Notes: generated by a model from the sequence alone, not told the origin. A stretch of DNA of 64,000 bases from an uncultured Lachnospiraceae bacterium (GCA_946544235.1 CAMNMC010000104.1:1-64000), one strand, 5' to 3'; numbered from the stretch's first letter, positions 45,190 to 54,592 are shown. Program-made: numbers and translations.

Positions 45190-45233
45190 AGTATAACTTA
45201 AATATTGACATAAGTAAAATTAATATTTATTAT
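45190..45233. promoter_or_regulatory. Overlapping divergent promoters of purA and the LysR gene
   Basis: Plus strand: TTGACA (45205-45210), 17 bases, TATTAT (45228-45233), reading to the LysR gene. Minus strand: TTTACT (45218-45213), 17 bases, TATACT (45195-45190), reading to purA. The two -35 boxes occupy the same segment, so polymerase binding should be mutually exclusive, and one bound regulator could affect both genes. Confidence 0.65.
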
Positions 45234-45271
45234 ATTTGATATTAGCATGACTTATGGAGAGTCCAACCACC

Positions 45272-46171
45272 ATGAACATAAATCTCGAGTATTATAAAAT
45301 ATTTTACTATGTAGCAAAATGCGGCAGCTTTACGGATGCGGCGCGCGATCTCTATATAACCCAGCCCGCTGTAAGTCAGGGGATCAAACAGCTCGAAGAT
45401 GCCCTCGGACTTCAGCTTTTCAGGCGAACCACCAAGGGTGCCGTGCTTACTCATGAAGGTGAAGCCTTATTCAATTATGTCGAATCCGGTTATGAAATGC
45501 TCATGAAGGGCGAACAGAAGGTTGCAGAACTCTTATCACTGGACTCAGGCGAGATCCGCATCGGTGCCAGCGACATGACCCTTCAGTATTATCTTCTTCC
45601 TTATCTCGAAAAGTTTCATCAGCTCTATCCGAAGATAAAGGTTCAGGTCACAAATGCTCCTACACCGCGAACCATAGAGCATCTCTCTTCCGGCAGGATC
45701 GACCTTGGCGTCGTATCTGCCTCCAATTCCTATGCGGATTTTATGGACAGCCAGGGCAGCTCCTTAAATGTTAAACGTGTAAGGGATATTGAAGACATAT
45801 TTATCGCCGGAAACCGTTTCAAAGATCTGAAGAACAAATCTCTTACCTTTGAAGATCTTAAAACCCTGCCGCTCATCTGCCTTGAGCCGGATACAAGCAC
45901 ACGAAAATACGTTGACGGCTTCCTCAGTTCCGAAGGTGTTACACTTGCTCCTGAATTTGAGCTTGCAACAAGTAATATGATAGTTCAGTTTGTTATGAGA
46001 AATCTCGGAATCGGCTGTGTTGTGGCAGATTTTGCCGATGAATACATAAAAAACAGGGATATTTTTAAACTGAAGCTCAGTAAAAATATCCCTAAAAGAA
46101 AAATCTGTGTTATAACCGACAATACCAACACCATATCATTTGCAGCCCGTAAACTGCTGGAACTTTTGTGA
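45272..46171 (+). CDS. LysR-family transcriptional regulator
   Basis: 299 aa. The N-terminal winged helix-turn-helix contains SFTDAARDLYITQPAVSQGIKQLE (residues about 17-40). A LysR substrate domain follows (about 90-295), with SGEIRIGASD at its start and IGCVVADFA near the end. I start at ATG 45272, ten bases after GGAGAG; an in-frame ATG at 45254 is itself part of that site. It is divergent from purA. The effector is unknown; control of purA is suggested only by promoter overlap. Confidence 0.9.
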   Translation: MNINLEYYKIFYYVAKCGSFTDAARDLYITQPAVSQGIKQLEDALGLQLFRRTTKGAVLTHEGEALFNYVESGYEMLMKGEQKVAELLSLDSGEIRIGASDMTLQYYLLPYLEKFHQLYPKIKVQVTNAPTPRTIEHLSSGRIDLGVVSASNSYADFMDSQGSSLNVKRVRDIEDIFIAGNRFKDLKNKSLTFEDLKTLPLICLEPDTSTRKYVDGFLSSEGVTLAPEFELATSNMIVQFVMRNLGIGCVVADFADEYIKNRDIFKLKLSKNIPKRKICVITDNTNTISFAARKLLELL

Positions 46172-46181
46172 TTTATGATTG

Positions 46182-46427
46182 TCAGTATGTTCTCTTAAAC
46201 GAAGAAAGATCACCCTCAAAATTAATGATCATTCCGCGGCATTCATCGTATTTGTCCTGCTTGATCTTTCCTTCCGCATACTTTTCTTCAAGCATTTCCT
46301 TAAGTCTGTTCAAAGTACGCAGTGCACTGTCCTTGTAATTATTGCTGAGATCAACCTTGACGCCGTTTATCATCATGTCAATATCCCTGTCACCGGAGCC
46401 CTTGTTTTTCTTACTAAATAACCCCAT
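46182..46427 (-). CDS. Small SHOCT-like protein
   Basis: 81 aa, charged. It begins MGLFSKKNKG, and the C-terminal half has a helical hairpin LKEMLEEKYAEGKIKQDKYDE, reminiscent of SHOCT domains (short oligomerisation modules). GGAGG precedes the ATG. It follows the XRE regulator by 38 bases and probably shares its transcript. It is convergent with the LysR gene, with only ten bases between stops. Function unknown. Confidence 0.7.
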   Translation of the reverse strand: MGLFSKKNKGSGDRDIDMMINGVKVDLSNNYKDSALRTLNRLKEMLEEKYAEGKIKQDKYDECRGMIINFEGDLSSFKRTY

Positions 46428-46465
46428 CGAAAATGACCTCCTTCAGATAAAAAATACATTAAAAA

Positions 46466-46888
46466 CTACTGTTCCATACCCATTTTTTCTTTGATATCCC
46501 TTATTATCCTGGTTATGGAATCAAGTGTCAGATTGATCTCCTGCAGGCGGACTAGCTCATCATCATCAATCTTGCCATCCATGGCTATGGTAACAAGCTC
46601 CTCCGAAATCTGATTCATCTGCCTGGCAGATGCCATGAATTTTATAATGGCACGGTCCATGTTATCATCCGGATGTATTTCCTGGATACTCTCTTTGTCT
46701 TTCAGGAGATAATCCATGGTTACACCAAAGAAATCACTGACCTGCATGGCCTTATCAATATCCGGAAGAGATTCTCCCGTCTCCCATTTGGATATAGCCT
46801 GCCTGCTCACCATGAGCTTCTCCGCAAGCTGCTCCTGAGAATATCTGTTACTGGTTCTAAGTTCCCTTAGTCTGTCTGCAAAACTCAT
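46466..46888 (-). CDS. XRE-family helix-turn-helix regulator
   Basis: 140 aa. The N-terminal Cro/CI-type DNA-binding domain (residues 5-62) reads YSQEQLAEKLMVSRQAISKWE. The remaining half is helical and may mediate dimerisation or bind the small partner encoded next. GGAAAGG precedes the ATG. No phage genes are nearby, so it looks like a chromosomal regulator. Target unknown. Confidence 0.88.
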   Translation of the reverse strand: MSFADRLRELRTSNRYSQEQLAEKLMVSRQAISKWETGESLPDIDKAMQVSDFFGVTMDYLLKDKESIQEIHPDDNMDRAIIKFMASARQMNQISEELVTIAMDGKIDDDELVRLQEINLTLDSITRIIRDIKEKMGMEQ

Positions 46889-46955
46889 TTTAACCTTTCC
46901 GTGATCACCACATCATATAAAAGTGTGTGTTTCACCCATAAAATCATCTGTATTA

Positions 46956-48632
46956 TCAATTGATAAGCGGCTTAAAATCAGGATTTTTGAGAACCCTTGT
47001 CATATCTTCAAAATCCATCGGTTTGCCATAATAATAGCCCTGAGCATTATCACAGCCAAGCTCCAGAAGCCTCTTTCCCTCTTCAGGATTCTCAACGCCT
47101 TCAGCAATTATTCGCATCTGCAGTCTGTTGGCTATATTGATTATACTCTCTATAAGTATATGTGACTTCTCGTCATGTCCGAGCTTTCTCACGAAGCTCT
47201 GGTCGATCTTAACCTCATCGGCATTTATATTATGGATCAGAGAAAGTGATGAATATCCTGTTCCGAAATCGTCAATACTTATCTTGAAGCCGTTTCCCTT
47301 AAGGATATGCACAAAATCCATAAGCCTGTTGATCTCCGATTCCTTGGCCGACTCTGTGATTTCTATCTCTATCATCGTACTGTCAATATTATTATCCCTT
47401 ATAGCAGTGATTATCCTCTTTTCTATGTCAGGGATAAATATATTTTTCTTGGAGAAATTAACCGATATTACCGGAACCTCGATTCCAAGCTTACGCCATT
47501 TATTGATACATCTGCAGGTCTGAACAAGCATGGACATGTCCAGTTCAGGGATCATTCCCTTTCTGTCCAATAGAGGTATAAAATCACTCGGAGCAATGAT
47601 GCTGTCATTATGAAGCCATCTGCAGAGTGCCTCAAGTCCGAGCAGTTCACCAGTCTGCATATTTACCTTAGGCTGGAAGAAAGGAACAAATTCGCCTGCC
47701 GAAAGTGCATCAGGAAATGCTGCAACGATCTGATGGTTATGACTGATGACATCAGACAGTTCCGCATTAAATATGACCAGATCCTTCTTAAGTATGGTCT
47801 TACCGACTATACAGGCCGTACTCGCTTCCTCAAGCTTCGTTCCGAATTCTCTGATATCGGTATCTGAAACACCTATACGGAATGAAAATCTGTGACTGTT
47901 ATTTCTGAGTCCCATCAGGCCATCGACCTTAACACTTTTAAGGCGGTCAAGCAAAACATCAAGATTCTCTCTTCTTACATAAAATGCAAAATTATCACCG
48001 CCGACACGGCATACGCCCTCGTCTTCTCTGACATATCCCTGAAGCGTCTGAGCCAGCTTTCCGACAGCAAAGTCGCCAAGGTGAACACCGCCTCTGTCGT
48101 TTATGAATTTGAAATTCTTAACATTTCCGTACAGAACCACATATTCGGTATCAGGATATTTCGCAACGCTCTGCATATATTTAGCGCCAAGCGATTTAAC
48201 ATTCATGATGCCGGTCTGAGTATCATGAGTTTCCGCAAAGTCAAGCATGGCTCTCATATTCTGGCGGCTCACAAGGAGATAGATGGTATCTGCAAGAAAA
48301 GCACAGACTTCCTCATCAATATCCTTTTCTTCAACTCCTGCTCTGAATTCTATGATAGCATGGACATACTCACTGTTTTCGAAATAATATGTGTATCTTC
48401 TTTTGATATCACTTTCCGCTTCTTCCGAATAAAGTTCGTAAACTCTGTATTTTGAAGGTTCCTCTTCGCCTTCGCCAAGTCCCCTGTATCCCTCTGAATC
48501 AAACTCCAGATCGTAATACATTTTTACAACATTGAGAGCCTTGCACAAAGTTTCAAAATCTTCCGGTGTGAGAGGTCTCTCAGTTGCACTCCTCGCAATA
48601 CTGTATAATTCTTTCTCAATCTCTCTTTTCAT
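46956..48632 (-). CDS. Cytoplasmic GGDEF-EAL protein, probable cyclic-di-GMP phosphodiesterase
   Basis: 558 aa, no membrane span. The N-terminal 130 residues are of unknown fold. The GGDEF domain (about 140-290) has the altered signature GGDNF and probably does not make cyclic-di-GMP. The EAL domain (about 305-550) keeps the catalytic set: GLEALCRW, SVNFSKKN, IEITES, IDDFGTGYSSL with the DDFG metal ligands, KIDQSF and AEGVEN. Hydrolysis to pGpG is therefore expected. It lies between the XRE and methyltransferase genes. It may set the signal read by the riboswitch at about 52100. Confidence 0.88.
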   Translation of the reverse strand: MKREIEKELYSIARSATERPLTPEDFETLCKALNVVKMYYDLEFDSEGYRGLGEGEEEPSKYRVYELYSEEAESDIKRRYTYYFENSEYVHAIIEFRAGVEEKDIDEEVCAFLADTIYLLVSRQNMRAMLDFAETHDTQTGIMNVKSLGAKYMQSVAKYPDTEYVVLYGNVKNFKFINDRGGVHLGDFAVGKLAQTLQGYVREDEGVCRVGGDNFAFYVRRENLDVLLDRLKSVKVDGLMGLRNNSHRFSFRIGVSDTDIREFGTKLEEASTACIVGKTILKKDLVIFNAELSDVISHNHQIVAAFPDALSAGEFVPFFQPKVNMQTGELLGLEALCRWLHNDSIIAPSDFIPLLDRKGMIPELDMSMLVQTCRCINKWRKLGIEVPVISVNFSKKNIFIPDIEKRIITAIRDNNIDSTMIEIEITESAKESEINRLMDFVHILKGNGFKISIDDFGTGYSSLSLIHNINADEVKIDQSFVRKLGHDEKSHILIESIINIANRLQMRIIAEGVENPEEGKRLLELGCDNAQGYYYGKPMDFEDMTRVLKNPDFKPLIN

Positions 48633-48718
48633 CCCACTCTTACCTTCTGTATATTATTCTGAAAATCCCCGTGTCACCTGATGATACCATGATCATCACC
48701 AATACATGCGCCGTTAAA

Positions 48719-49552
48719 TCACGTAATTATTTCTTGATCACTGCACTGTTTCTGCAGGATATCAACCGTATGTGATGAAGCGCCGATAGTATCCTGCCTC
48801 TCACAGGTAGCAAGGTGGTATTTTAAATATTCCTCAAACGTTGCTTCGTCCATACTGTTAAGAACCGGTCTGATATAATCGGAAGGACCATCCGCAGCAA
48901 TAAGCTTCACTCTCGACAGCCCGGTCTTTTCTTTCAGGCTTTCGATATCCTCAGTTCTGACATAATGATACAGATCCTTTTCATCCGATACCGTCCTGTA
49001 ATCCTCTGTCAGCATCCCCTTATCAAGGCATTCCTTTATGTGCCCCTCCTTAAACGCATATGTTATAACCGCATATTCGTTCATAACATATGCCACCAGA
49101 ATGAAGCCTCCTTTTTTGGTTACTCTCTTAGCTTCGGACAGAGCCTTCAACTGATCCTCCTCAGTAAACAGATGATACATCGGACCGAACAGAAGTGTCA
49201 TATCAAAGCTCTCATCCGGGAATCTCGAAAGCTTCATGGCATTTCCCTGATAAGCTTCAACCAGACTGCTCTTCTGCTTCAATATGCCCAGATTATATCT
49301 TACTAGTTCAACTGCAGTAACACTGTAGCCTTCTTCTGCGAGAGGAATGGAATATGCCCCGGTACCTGCTCCGATATCCAGTATCCTGATACGCCCTTTT
49401 TCCGCTTCCGGTAATCCGTCACACAGCAACTCAAGATAATGATGGATATACTTCATGGTCGTTCTGTATTCCACCTGACCATGCCGTGATCTGAGGCGTT
49501 TATCCTCGTTAAATTTATTATAATATTTTTCTATCTCTGACTGTATTTTCAT
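48719..49552 (-). CDS. SAM-dependent methyltransferase (class I)
   Basis: 277 aa. Rossmann-like fold with the SAM-binding loop ILDIGAGTGAYS near residue 60, acidic VTAVEL at the end of the next strand, and LLFGPMYHL as motif IV. Substrate unknown; the arrangement resembles small-molecule methylases of the Methyltransf_11/25 group. ATG 49552 is preferred over an upstream TTG. The site is weak (GGAAA). It lies 70 bases after purB. Confidence 0.82.
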   Translation of the reverse strand: MKIQSEIEKYYNKFNEDKRLRSRHGQVEYRTTMKYIHHYLELLCDGLPEAEKGRIRILDIGAGTGAYSIPLAEEGYSVTAVELVRYNLGILKQKSSLVEAYQGNAMKLSRFPDESFDMTLLFGPMYHLFTEEDQLKALSEAKRVTKKGGFILVAYVMNEYAVITYAFKEGHIKECLDKGMLTEDYRTVSDEKDLYHYVRTEDIESLKEKTGLSRVKLIAADGPSDYIRPVLNSMDEATFEEYLKYHLATCERQDTIGASSHTVDILQKQCSDQEIIT

Positions 49553-49622
49553 TACAGTTTCCAATCAACAGGACATGTTATGATCACAAAAAGGCATGAT
49601 CTGTTCGTCCGTTTTTTTGATA

Positions 49623-51077
49623 TTATACGTTTATCTCAGCTGTCAGTCCGAGCACATCCCTGTTCTCATCAAGCAGTGGCTGAATAACCTCACTGATGAA
49701 TTCTTCAGTCTGCTGAGGTGCTCTTCCGACATATCTTTCAGGCTGCATAAGAGCCTTCAGTTCATCAAGAGTCATATTAAATGCAGGATCAGCAGCTATG
49801 AGTTCAAGAAGGTTATTCTCTTTACCCTCACGCTTAACATTTGCGCCTGCTTCCATAGAATAGGTTCTGATCTTCTCATGAAGCTCCTGCCTGTTACCGC
49901 CTGCCTTAACAGCATCCATCATAATATTTTCGGTTGCCATGAAAGGAATCTCTTCCATGAACTTCTTGTAAATAACCTTCTCGTATACAACAAGACCATC
50001 TACAACGTTCAGGCAGAGGTCAAGGATTCCGTCAACTGCAAGGAAGCCCTCCGGAACTGAAAGTCTCTTATTTGCAGAGTCATCAAGTGTTCTCTCAAAC
50101 CACTGTGTTGAAGCAACGATTGCAGGGTTAAGAGCATCACACATTACGTAGTCTGCCAGCGATGCGATTCTTTCACTTCTCATCGGATTTCTCTTATAAG
50201 CCATAGCCGATGAACCGATCTGGTTCTTCTCGAACGGCTCCTCAACCTGCTTTAAGTGCTGAAGAAGTCTTATATCATTTGAGAATTTATGAGCAGTCTG
50301 AGCGATGCCTGAAAGCACATTCAGAACTCTCGAATCAACCTTACGTGTATAGGTCTGACCTGAAACAGGGAAGCAGTCATCAAAGCCCATCTTCTCTGCG
50401 ATCATCTTATCCGCCTTACGGCATGCCTCGTGATCTCCGTCAAAAAGCTCAAAGAAGCTTGCCTGAGTACCGGTCGTACCCTTTGAGCCAAGCAGCTTAA
50501 GCTGGCTTATCATATAATCAGTATCCTGCAGATCCATATAGAAATCATGCAGCCAGAGAGTTGCTCTCTTACCAACTGTCGTTGGCTGAGCCGGCTGGAA
50601 ATGAGTAAATGCTATGGTCGGCAGATCCTTATACTGAAGAGCAAACTTAGTCAGTTCATTTATTACGTTGAGAAGCTTCTTCCTTACAAGATACAGTGCT
50701 TCTCTCATGATAATAATATCCGTATTGTCTCCAACATAGCAGCTGGTTGCACCGAGATGAATGATTCCTGCTGCCTTTGGACACTGCTGTCCGTAAGCAT
50801 AAACATGGCTCATAACATCATGTCTTACAAGCTTTTCACGCTCTTTAGCCACCTCATAATTAATATCCTCAACATGGCTCTTAAGCTCTTCTATCATCTC
50901 ATCAGTAATACGAGGATTACCCTCGGTATCCTTCAGTCCAAGTTCCTTCTCTGTTTCAGCAAGAGCTATCCAGAGCTTTCTCCATGTAGTAAATTTCATA
51001 TCCGGAGAAAAGATAAACTGCATCTCCTTTGAAGCGTATCTCTCCGAAAGCGGGCTGACGTACTTGTCGTTGTTCAT
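49623..51077 (-). CDS. purB: Adenylosuccinate lyase
   Basis: Cleaves SAICAR and adenylosuccinate in purine synthesis. The 484-aa protein belongs to the fumarase/aspartase superfamily. The signature loop is SSAMAYKRNPMRSE with the catalytic Ser, and the conserved region GTKGT appears as LGSKGTTGTQASF. GAGGAT precedes ATG 51077; the frame extends nine codons further with no better site. It sits at the head of a run that includes the methyltransferase and EAL genes. Confidence 0.96.
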   Translation of the reverse strand: MNNDKYVSPLSERYASKEMQFIFSPDMKFTTWRKLWIALAETEKELGLKDTEGNPRITDEMIEELKSHVEDINYEVAKEREKLVRHDVMSHVYAYGQQCPKAAGIIHLGATSCYVGDNTDIIIMREALYLVRKKLLNVINELTKFALQYKDLPTIAFTHFQPAQPTTVGKRATLWLHDFYMDLQDTDYMISQLKLLGSKGTTGTQASFFELFDGDHEACRKADKMIAEKMGFDDCFPVSGQTYTRKVDSRVLNVLSGIAQTAHKFSNDIRLLQHLKQVEEPFEKNQIGSSAMAYKRNPMRSERIASLADYVMCDALNPAIVASTQWFERTLDDSANKRLSVPEGFLAVDGILDLCLNVVDGLVVYEKVIYKKFMEEIPFMATENIMMDAVKAGGNRQELHEKIRTYSMEAGANVKREGKENNLLELIAADPAFNMTLDELKALMQPERYVGRAPQQTEEFISEVIQPLLDENRDVLGLTAEINV

Positions 51078-51235
51078 TTTTATATCCTCTTCTTTTCTAA
51101 ACAACCTGCAAATATAAACCGTTTATTTACAGGAATAGTATTATTCTATTTCGTCATTCTGATATTTTTAATTGATCCAGGTTTTTTAGGATGCTATTTT
51201 TCAGTTATGACGACATACACAATTATTTTACTACA

Positions 51236-51280
51236 TAAAAACAACATACGCAAATACATTTAATGTATCTGCGTATGTTA
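51236..51280 (-). terminator. Terminator of the pilin-like gene
   Basis: AACATACGCA (51244-51253) pairs with TGCGTATGTT (51271-51280); ATACA/TGTAT continue the stem past one mismatch. On the minus strand GTTTTTATG follows. The rest of the gap 51078-51323 is AT-rich without a gene. Confidence 0.82.
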
Positions 51281-51323
51281 TTTTAACAAATATAAATACC
51301 GGTTTACGTGATTGTATCAAGAA

Positions 51324-51974
51324 CTATTTCAGCCATCGCCTATCCGTGTCAGGGTACAACCTGTAATATGCCTGAACGATCTGTCCGCTTGGCTTATAGC
51401 CTATCCATACCTCAATCATATGATTATCTTCTCTTCTAAATATCATCCAGCAATCTGCATACTGTTTATATCTCTTCTTTGGATCCTTCGTCTTAGTATA
51501 GCTGAATCTGGCAGCATTTCCTTTATTACTCTTATTAAAGGTTTTGCTGTTAGCCGACTGTCCTATGTATGGATTAAATTCCTCAACGAAATTCCACTGT
51601 GCCTGTGCATTGTTCCATGCATTTTTGAACTCATAATTCTCATCGTTGTAAATAAACTGCCCTCTTGCCCACGCAAGAAATTCACCCTTATAGGTTTCAC
51701 CGTTTGCATACAAAGTATAAAGAGCATTACCTGTGCTGTTCTCCCATGCCCCCAACACCTCCGAGTCTGCGGTAGCAAGTGTTACTTCAGCAGCCTTATA
51801 TATAGTTTCTGCCGCCGCAACATCCTTCTGTTTTCTAGCCTTCTCAATATACCTGATAATAGACAGACCGACAATAGCCGTAAGAATAGCCATAATAGCA
51901 ACAGCTATCATAAGTTCAACAAGAGTGAAACCTTTATTATTCTTTTTTAATAATCCTGATTTTTTCATAAGCAT
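51324..51974 (-). CDS. Type IV pilin-like protein
   Basis: 216 aa. It has a short basic leader and a class III (type IV prepilin) cleavage motif, KG then FTLVELMIAVAIMAIL, with Glu5 of the mature protein present (Glu20). The hydrophobic helix would anchor it in the membrane and then pack in a filament. The C-terminal 160 residues form an unknown globular head rich in Trp and Tyr. No prepilin peptidase, assembly ATPase or other pilin is in the window, so it is an orphan. The ribosome binding site is poor (GGGTAG), and a start two codons later is possible. It is preceded by a cyclic-di-GMP riboswitch. Confidence 0.88.
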   Translation of the reverse strand: MLMKKSGLLKKNNKGFTLVELMIAVAIMAILTAIVGLSIIRYIEKARKQKDVAAAETIYKAAEVTLATADSEVLGAWENSTGNALYTLYANGETYKGEFLAWARGQFIYNDENYEFKNAWNNAQAQWNFVEEFNPYIGQSANSKTFNKSNKGNAARFSYTKTKDPKKRYKQYADCWMIFRREDNHMIEVWIGYKPSGQIVQAYYRLYPDTDRRWLK

Positions 51975-51984
51975 CTACCCGAAT

Positions 51985-52026
51985 ATAAACCAACAAAAGG
52001 ATGCCATCTTTCATGACACCCTTTTG
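51985..52026 (-). terminator. Expression-platform hairpin of the riboswitch
   Basis: A 14-bp stem with two G-U pairs (arms 52026-52013 and 52007-51994 on the minus strand) is followed by TTGGTTT. It lies between the aptamer and the pilin start and is the likely intrinsic terminator controlled by ligand binding. The T-run is imperfect. Confidence 0.6.
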
Positions 52027-52067
52027 TAATATATTATACTATATTCATAATACACAAATAATATAAA

Positions 52068-52145
52068 ATACTGCAGCTGGCTGTCATGTTAAAGACCCTA
52101 TAGCTTTGCGTCACAGGATTTCTCCTGCTTTGCCTAAAATTAATT
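52068..52145 (-). promoter_or_regulatory. Cyclic-di-GMP-I (GEMM) riboswitch
   Basis: The minus strand shows the class I hallmarks in order: AGGCAAAG, a 6-bp stem capped by the conserved GAAA tetraloop (GCAGGA-GAAA-TCCTGT), then GACGCAAAGC, TATAGGGTC, a short loop and GACAGCCAGCTGC. This matches the clostridial form of the aptamer closely. The AT-rich outer P1 helix is not obvious. A terminator-like hairpin follows, then the pilin-like gene. Whether it binds cyclic-di-GMP or the GEMM-Ib ligand cGAMP cannot be settled by eye, although the G residues before CAAA favour cyclic-di-GMP. Confidence 0.9.
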
Positions 52146-52168
52146 ATATAAAATATAACTATATAAAG

Positions 52169-52197
52169 ATTATAACTCAGATTAATAAATAATTCAA
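52169..52197 (-). promoter_or_regulatory. Promoter of the riboswitch-pilin transcript
   Basis: On the minus strand TTGAAT (52197-52192) and a perfect TATAAT (52174-52169) are spaced by 17 bases. Transcription would start about 15 bases before the aptamer. Confidence 0.8.
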
Positions 52198-52261
52198 GAA
52201 AAATTTACAAATTGTTCATATTTTTTTACGGTTGCCCACTTCTGTACAGCCCTCATAATAA

Positions 52262-53185
52262 TTACTTATTTTTCTCATCATAGGTACTCTTATCATTCAG
52301 TACCAGAGACAAGGCCTTATGAATATTATCGGCCCTGACCTCCTTAAAGATTCCGCCCTCTTCTCCGTCAAGAGTCCACGCAACAGGCTTCTCAGTGATC
52401 ACCTTAACACTCTTGGCCTTGGTATGATATATAAGCTTTGAATCCATCTTATTAGTGAGGATTGACTTAAGTATCTTAGCCAGTTCAAATGGACTCTTTG
52501 GCTTCTTGATGAAAAGGCACTCAAATTCACCATCACAGAAGGATACATCTCTCGGACCGATAAGTTTCATTCCGCCAACTGAAAGTGAATTGGTTATCTG
52601 TCCGTATAAGAACTCTCCCTTGATCACCTTATCATCAAGCTTCGCAGCGACATTAACCGGATCTATTCTGGACAGTTCCTTAAAGGCCTCCAGTATATAA
52701 GCAGAATGTCCGAGCATATTTTTCAACTTCTGAGGTGTGGAATAGGAAATATCAGTAAATATACCAAATGCGGCAACATAGATGAAATTACGTCCGCCGA
52801 AGCTTCCGACATCAACAGGACACACTGTTCCCTTCACGATATCTCTGGCAGCCTTAACGGGATTCATGCTGAGCCTGAGGCTCTTTCCAAAATCATTGGT
52901 GGAACCGCATGGTATATATCCCAGCGGAACAGTTATCCCTTTTTCTCTCAGCTTCATAAGTCCGGTAACTGTATTATCTAGTGTTCCGTCACCACCGGCA
53001 CAGACTATCATATCATAATCTGCCCCCATCTTCTCTACGCACAGAGCCGCATCGTTTGCATTCAGCGTCGGATGAAACTCCACATGATAACCGGCCTTCG
53101 TAAATATGGTTATCATCTCAAATATTTTATTCTTAACAACTTTCTTACCTGCCTTTGGGTTAACCAGAAACAGCATTCTCTTCAT
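52262..53185 (-). CDS. Diacylglycerol/lipid kinase family protein (DagK/YegS-like)
   Basis: 307 aa, cytoplasmic or membrane-associated. The catalytic domain holds VNPKAGKK at the N-terminus, the nucleotide-binding CAGGDGTLDNT near residue 63 and GSTNDFGKSL near 95. The C-terminal beta domain carries the conserved LDGE. It would phosphorylate diacylglycerol to phosphatidate and so recycle lipid head-group products; the exact lipid is not certain. It lies 70 bases after queC and may be in the queuosine transcript. Confidence 0.88.
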   Translation of the reverse strand: MKRMLFLVNPKAGKKVVKNKIFEMITIFTKAGYHVEFHPTLNANDAALCVEKMGADYDMIVCAGGDGTLDNTVTGLMKLREKGITVPLGYIPCGSTNDFGKSLRLSMNPVKAARDIVKGTVCPVDVGSFGGRNFIYVAAFGIFTDISYSTPQKLKNMLGHSAYILEAFKELSRIDPVNVAAKLDDKVIKGEFLYGQITNSLSVGGMKLIGPRDVSFCDGEFECLFIKKPKSPFELAKILKSILTNKMDSKLIYHTKAKSVKVITEKPVAWTLDGEEGGIFKEVRADNIHKALSLVLNDKSTYDEKNK

Positions 53186-53255
53186 ATCATTATGCCCCCG
53201 CGCTTCTTTTCTTGATCACTTTTTTATCAGCCCAACAACATACTTACTATTATCA

Positions 53256-53924
53256 TTAAATATTTTTATCTCTTCTGGCCATATACCTGTCAAAGCCCTT
53301 CTTACGAAGCTTGCAGGCCGGACAGTGTCCACAGCCTTCTCCCATTATACCATTATAACAGGTCAGTGTCATGTCCTTTATTATTTCGAGCCCGCCAAGG
53401 CTGTCAGCCAGTTCCCAGGTCTCCTCTTTATCGATCCACATAAGCGGCGTGATGATCTCAAATTCATAATCCATCGCGAGATTGAGTGTTGCATTTAGCG
53501 ATTTGATAAATACATTTCTGCAATCAGGATAGCCGGAAAAATCACTCTGCGATACACCCGTGATAATATCATTTATCCCGAGCCCCTTTGCATATATTGC
53601 CGCATAGGTGAGGAACAGAAGATTTCTTCCTTCCACAAATGAATTTGGAGTTCCGCTCTCCGGAGCCTCCTCATCCACCTTGATCTCCGCTCTTGTCAGC
53701 GAATTCGGGGCAAGCTCCGACAGAAGAGACATATCCATGATTTTCTGTCTTACACCGAATTTTTCGCATATTGCCGCTGCACATTCAAGTTCCTTCTTAT
53801 GTCTCTGATTATAATCAAATGAAACCGCTTCAACAGTTTTATATTTCTTAAGTGCCCACAGGAGGCAGGTTGTACTGTCCTGTCCGCCACTGAGTACCAC
53901 AAGTGCCGCATCCTTATTCTTCAT
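53256..53924 (-). CDS. queC: 7-cyano-7-deazaguanine (preQ0) synthase
   Basis: ATP-dependent enzyme that turns 7-carboxy-7-deazaguanine into preQ0 for queuosine tRNA modification. The 222-aa protein has the PP-loop SGGQDSTT near the N-terminus and the zinc-binding C-terminal cysteines in [22 protein letters not shown] precedes the ATG. It is in the queD-queE-folE-queC cluster, 86 bases after folE. Confidence 0.96.
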   Translation of the reverse strand: MKNKDAALVVLSGGQDSTTCLLWALKKYKTVEAVSFDYNQRHKKELECAAAICEKFGVRQKIMDMSLLSELAPNSLTRAEIKVDEEAPESGTPNSFVEGRNLLFLTYAAIYAKGLGINDIITGVSQSDFSGYPDCRNVFIKSLNATLNLAMDYEFEIITPLMWIDKEETWELADSLGGLEIIKDMTLTCYNGIMGEGCGHCPACKLRKKGFDRYMARRDKNI

Positions 53925-54010
53925 ATCATTATCCTCACATTAATACTCATTTTTTAACATTATCGCTAACTGTCCCGATGTATCCATCATTACACGGCTA
54001 CAGCAAACTA

Positions 54011-54592
54011 CTATCTCATCATCATGATCAGTCGGTCTCTGACCTCGGTATCCTTATCAAATACTCCTCTCAGTGTCGTTGTAAAGGTTGATGAAGCTCT
54101 GTTCTTTATACCTCTTGCAGTCACACAGCTGTGCTTTGCCTCAATTATGACCGCAACATCAGGCGAACCTGTTGCCTTCTCCATAACCTCGGCGATATCA
54201 GAACCAATCCTCTCCTGAAGCTGCAGACGTCTTGTTACCATATCAACTATCCTGACTATCTTGCTGAGACCTATAACTCTGTCTCTCGGGATATAAGCTA
54301 CAGATATCTTCATATCATACATGAGAGCGATATGATGCTCGCAGTAGCTGAAAGCCTCGATATCCTTCAGAAGGACTATATCATTTTTGCTTCTGGTTTC
54401 CGGAGCTTCGAAGGTCTTGCTGAACATTTCCGCAATCTCATCATTGGTATAGGAAATACCGGCAAATACTTCCTCGTACATCCTCGCAACTCTGTCCGGT
54501 GTCTCGCGAAGTCCTTCCCTTTCAGGATCCTCGCCGATTGCAAGAAGTATTCCCTTTATATGCTCTTTTATCTTTTCCTTATCTACTGCCAT
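54011..54592 (-). CDS. folE: GTP cyclohydrolase I
   Basis: Opens GTP to dihydroneopterin triphosphate, the first step for both folate and queuosine. The 193-aa protein carries the zinc ligands in YCEHH (Cys84, His87) and CVTARG (near 155), and the GTP-site [11 protein letters not shown]. In this position among que genes it probably serves preQ0 synthesis. GAGGAAG lies ahead of the ATG. Confidence 0.96.
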   Translation of the reverse strand: MAVDKEKIKEHIKGILLAIGEDPEREGLRETPDRVARMYEEVFAGISYTNDEIAEMFSKTFEAPETRSKNDIVLLKDIEAFSYCEHHIALMYDMKISVAYIPRDRVIGLSKIVRIVDMVTRRLQLQERIGSDIAEVMEKATGSPDVAVIIEAKHSCVTARGIKNRASSTFTTTLRGVFDKDTEVRDRLIMMMR

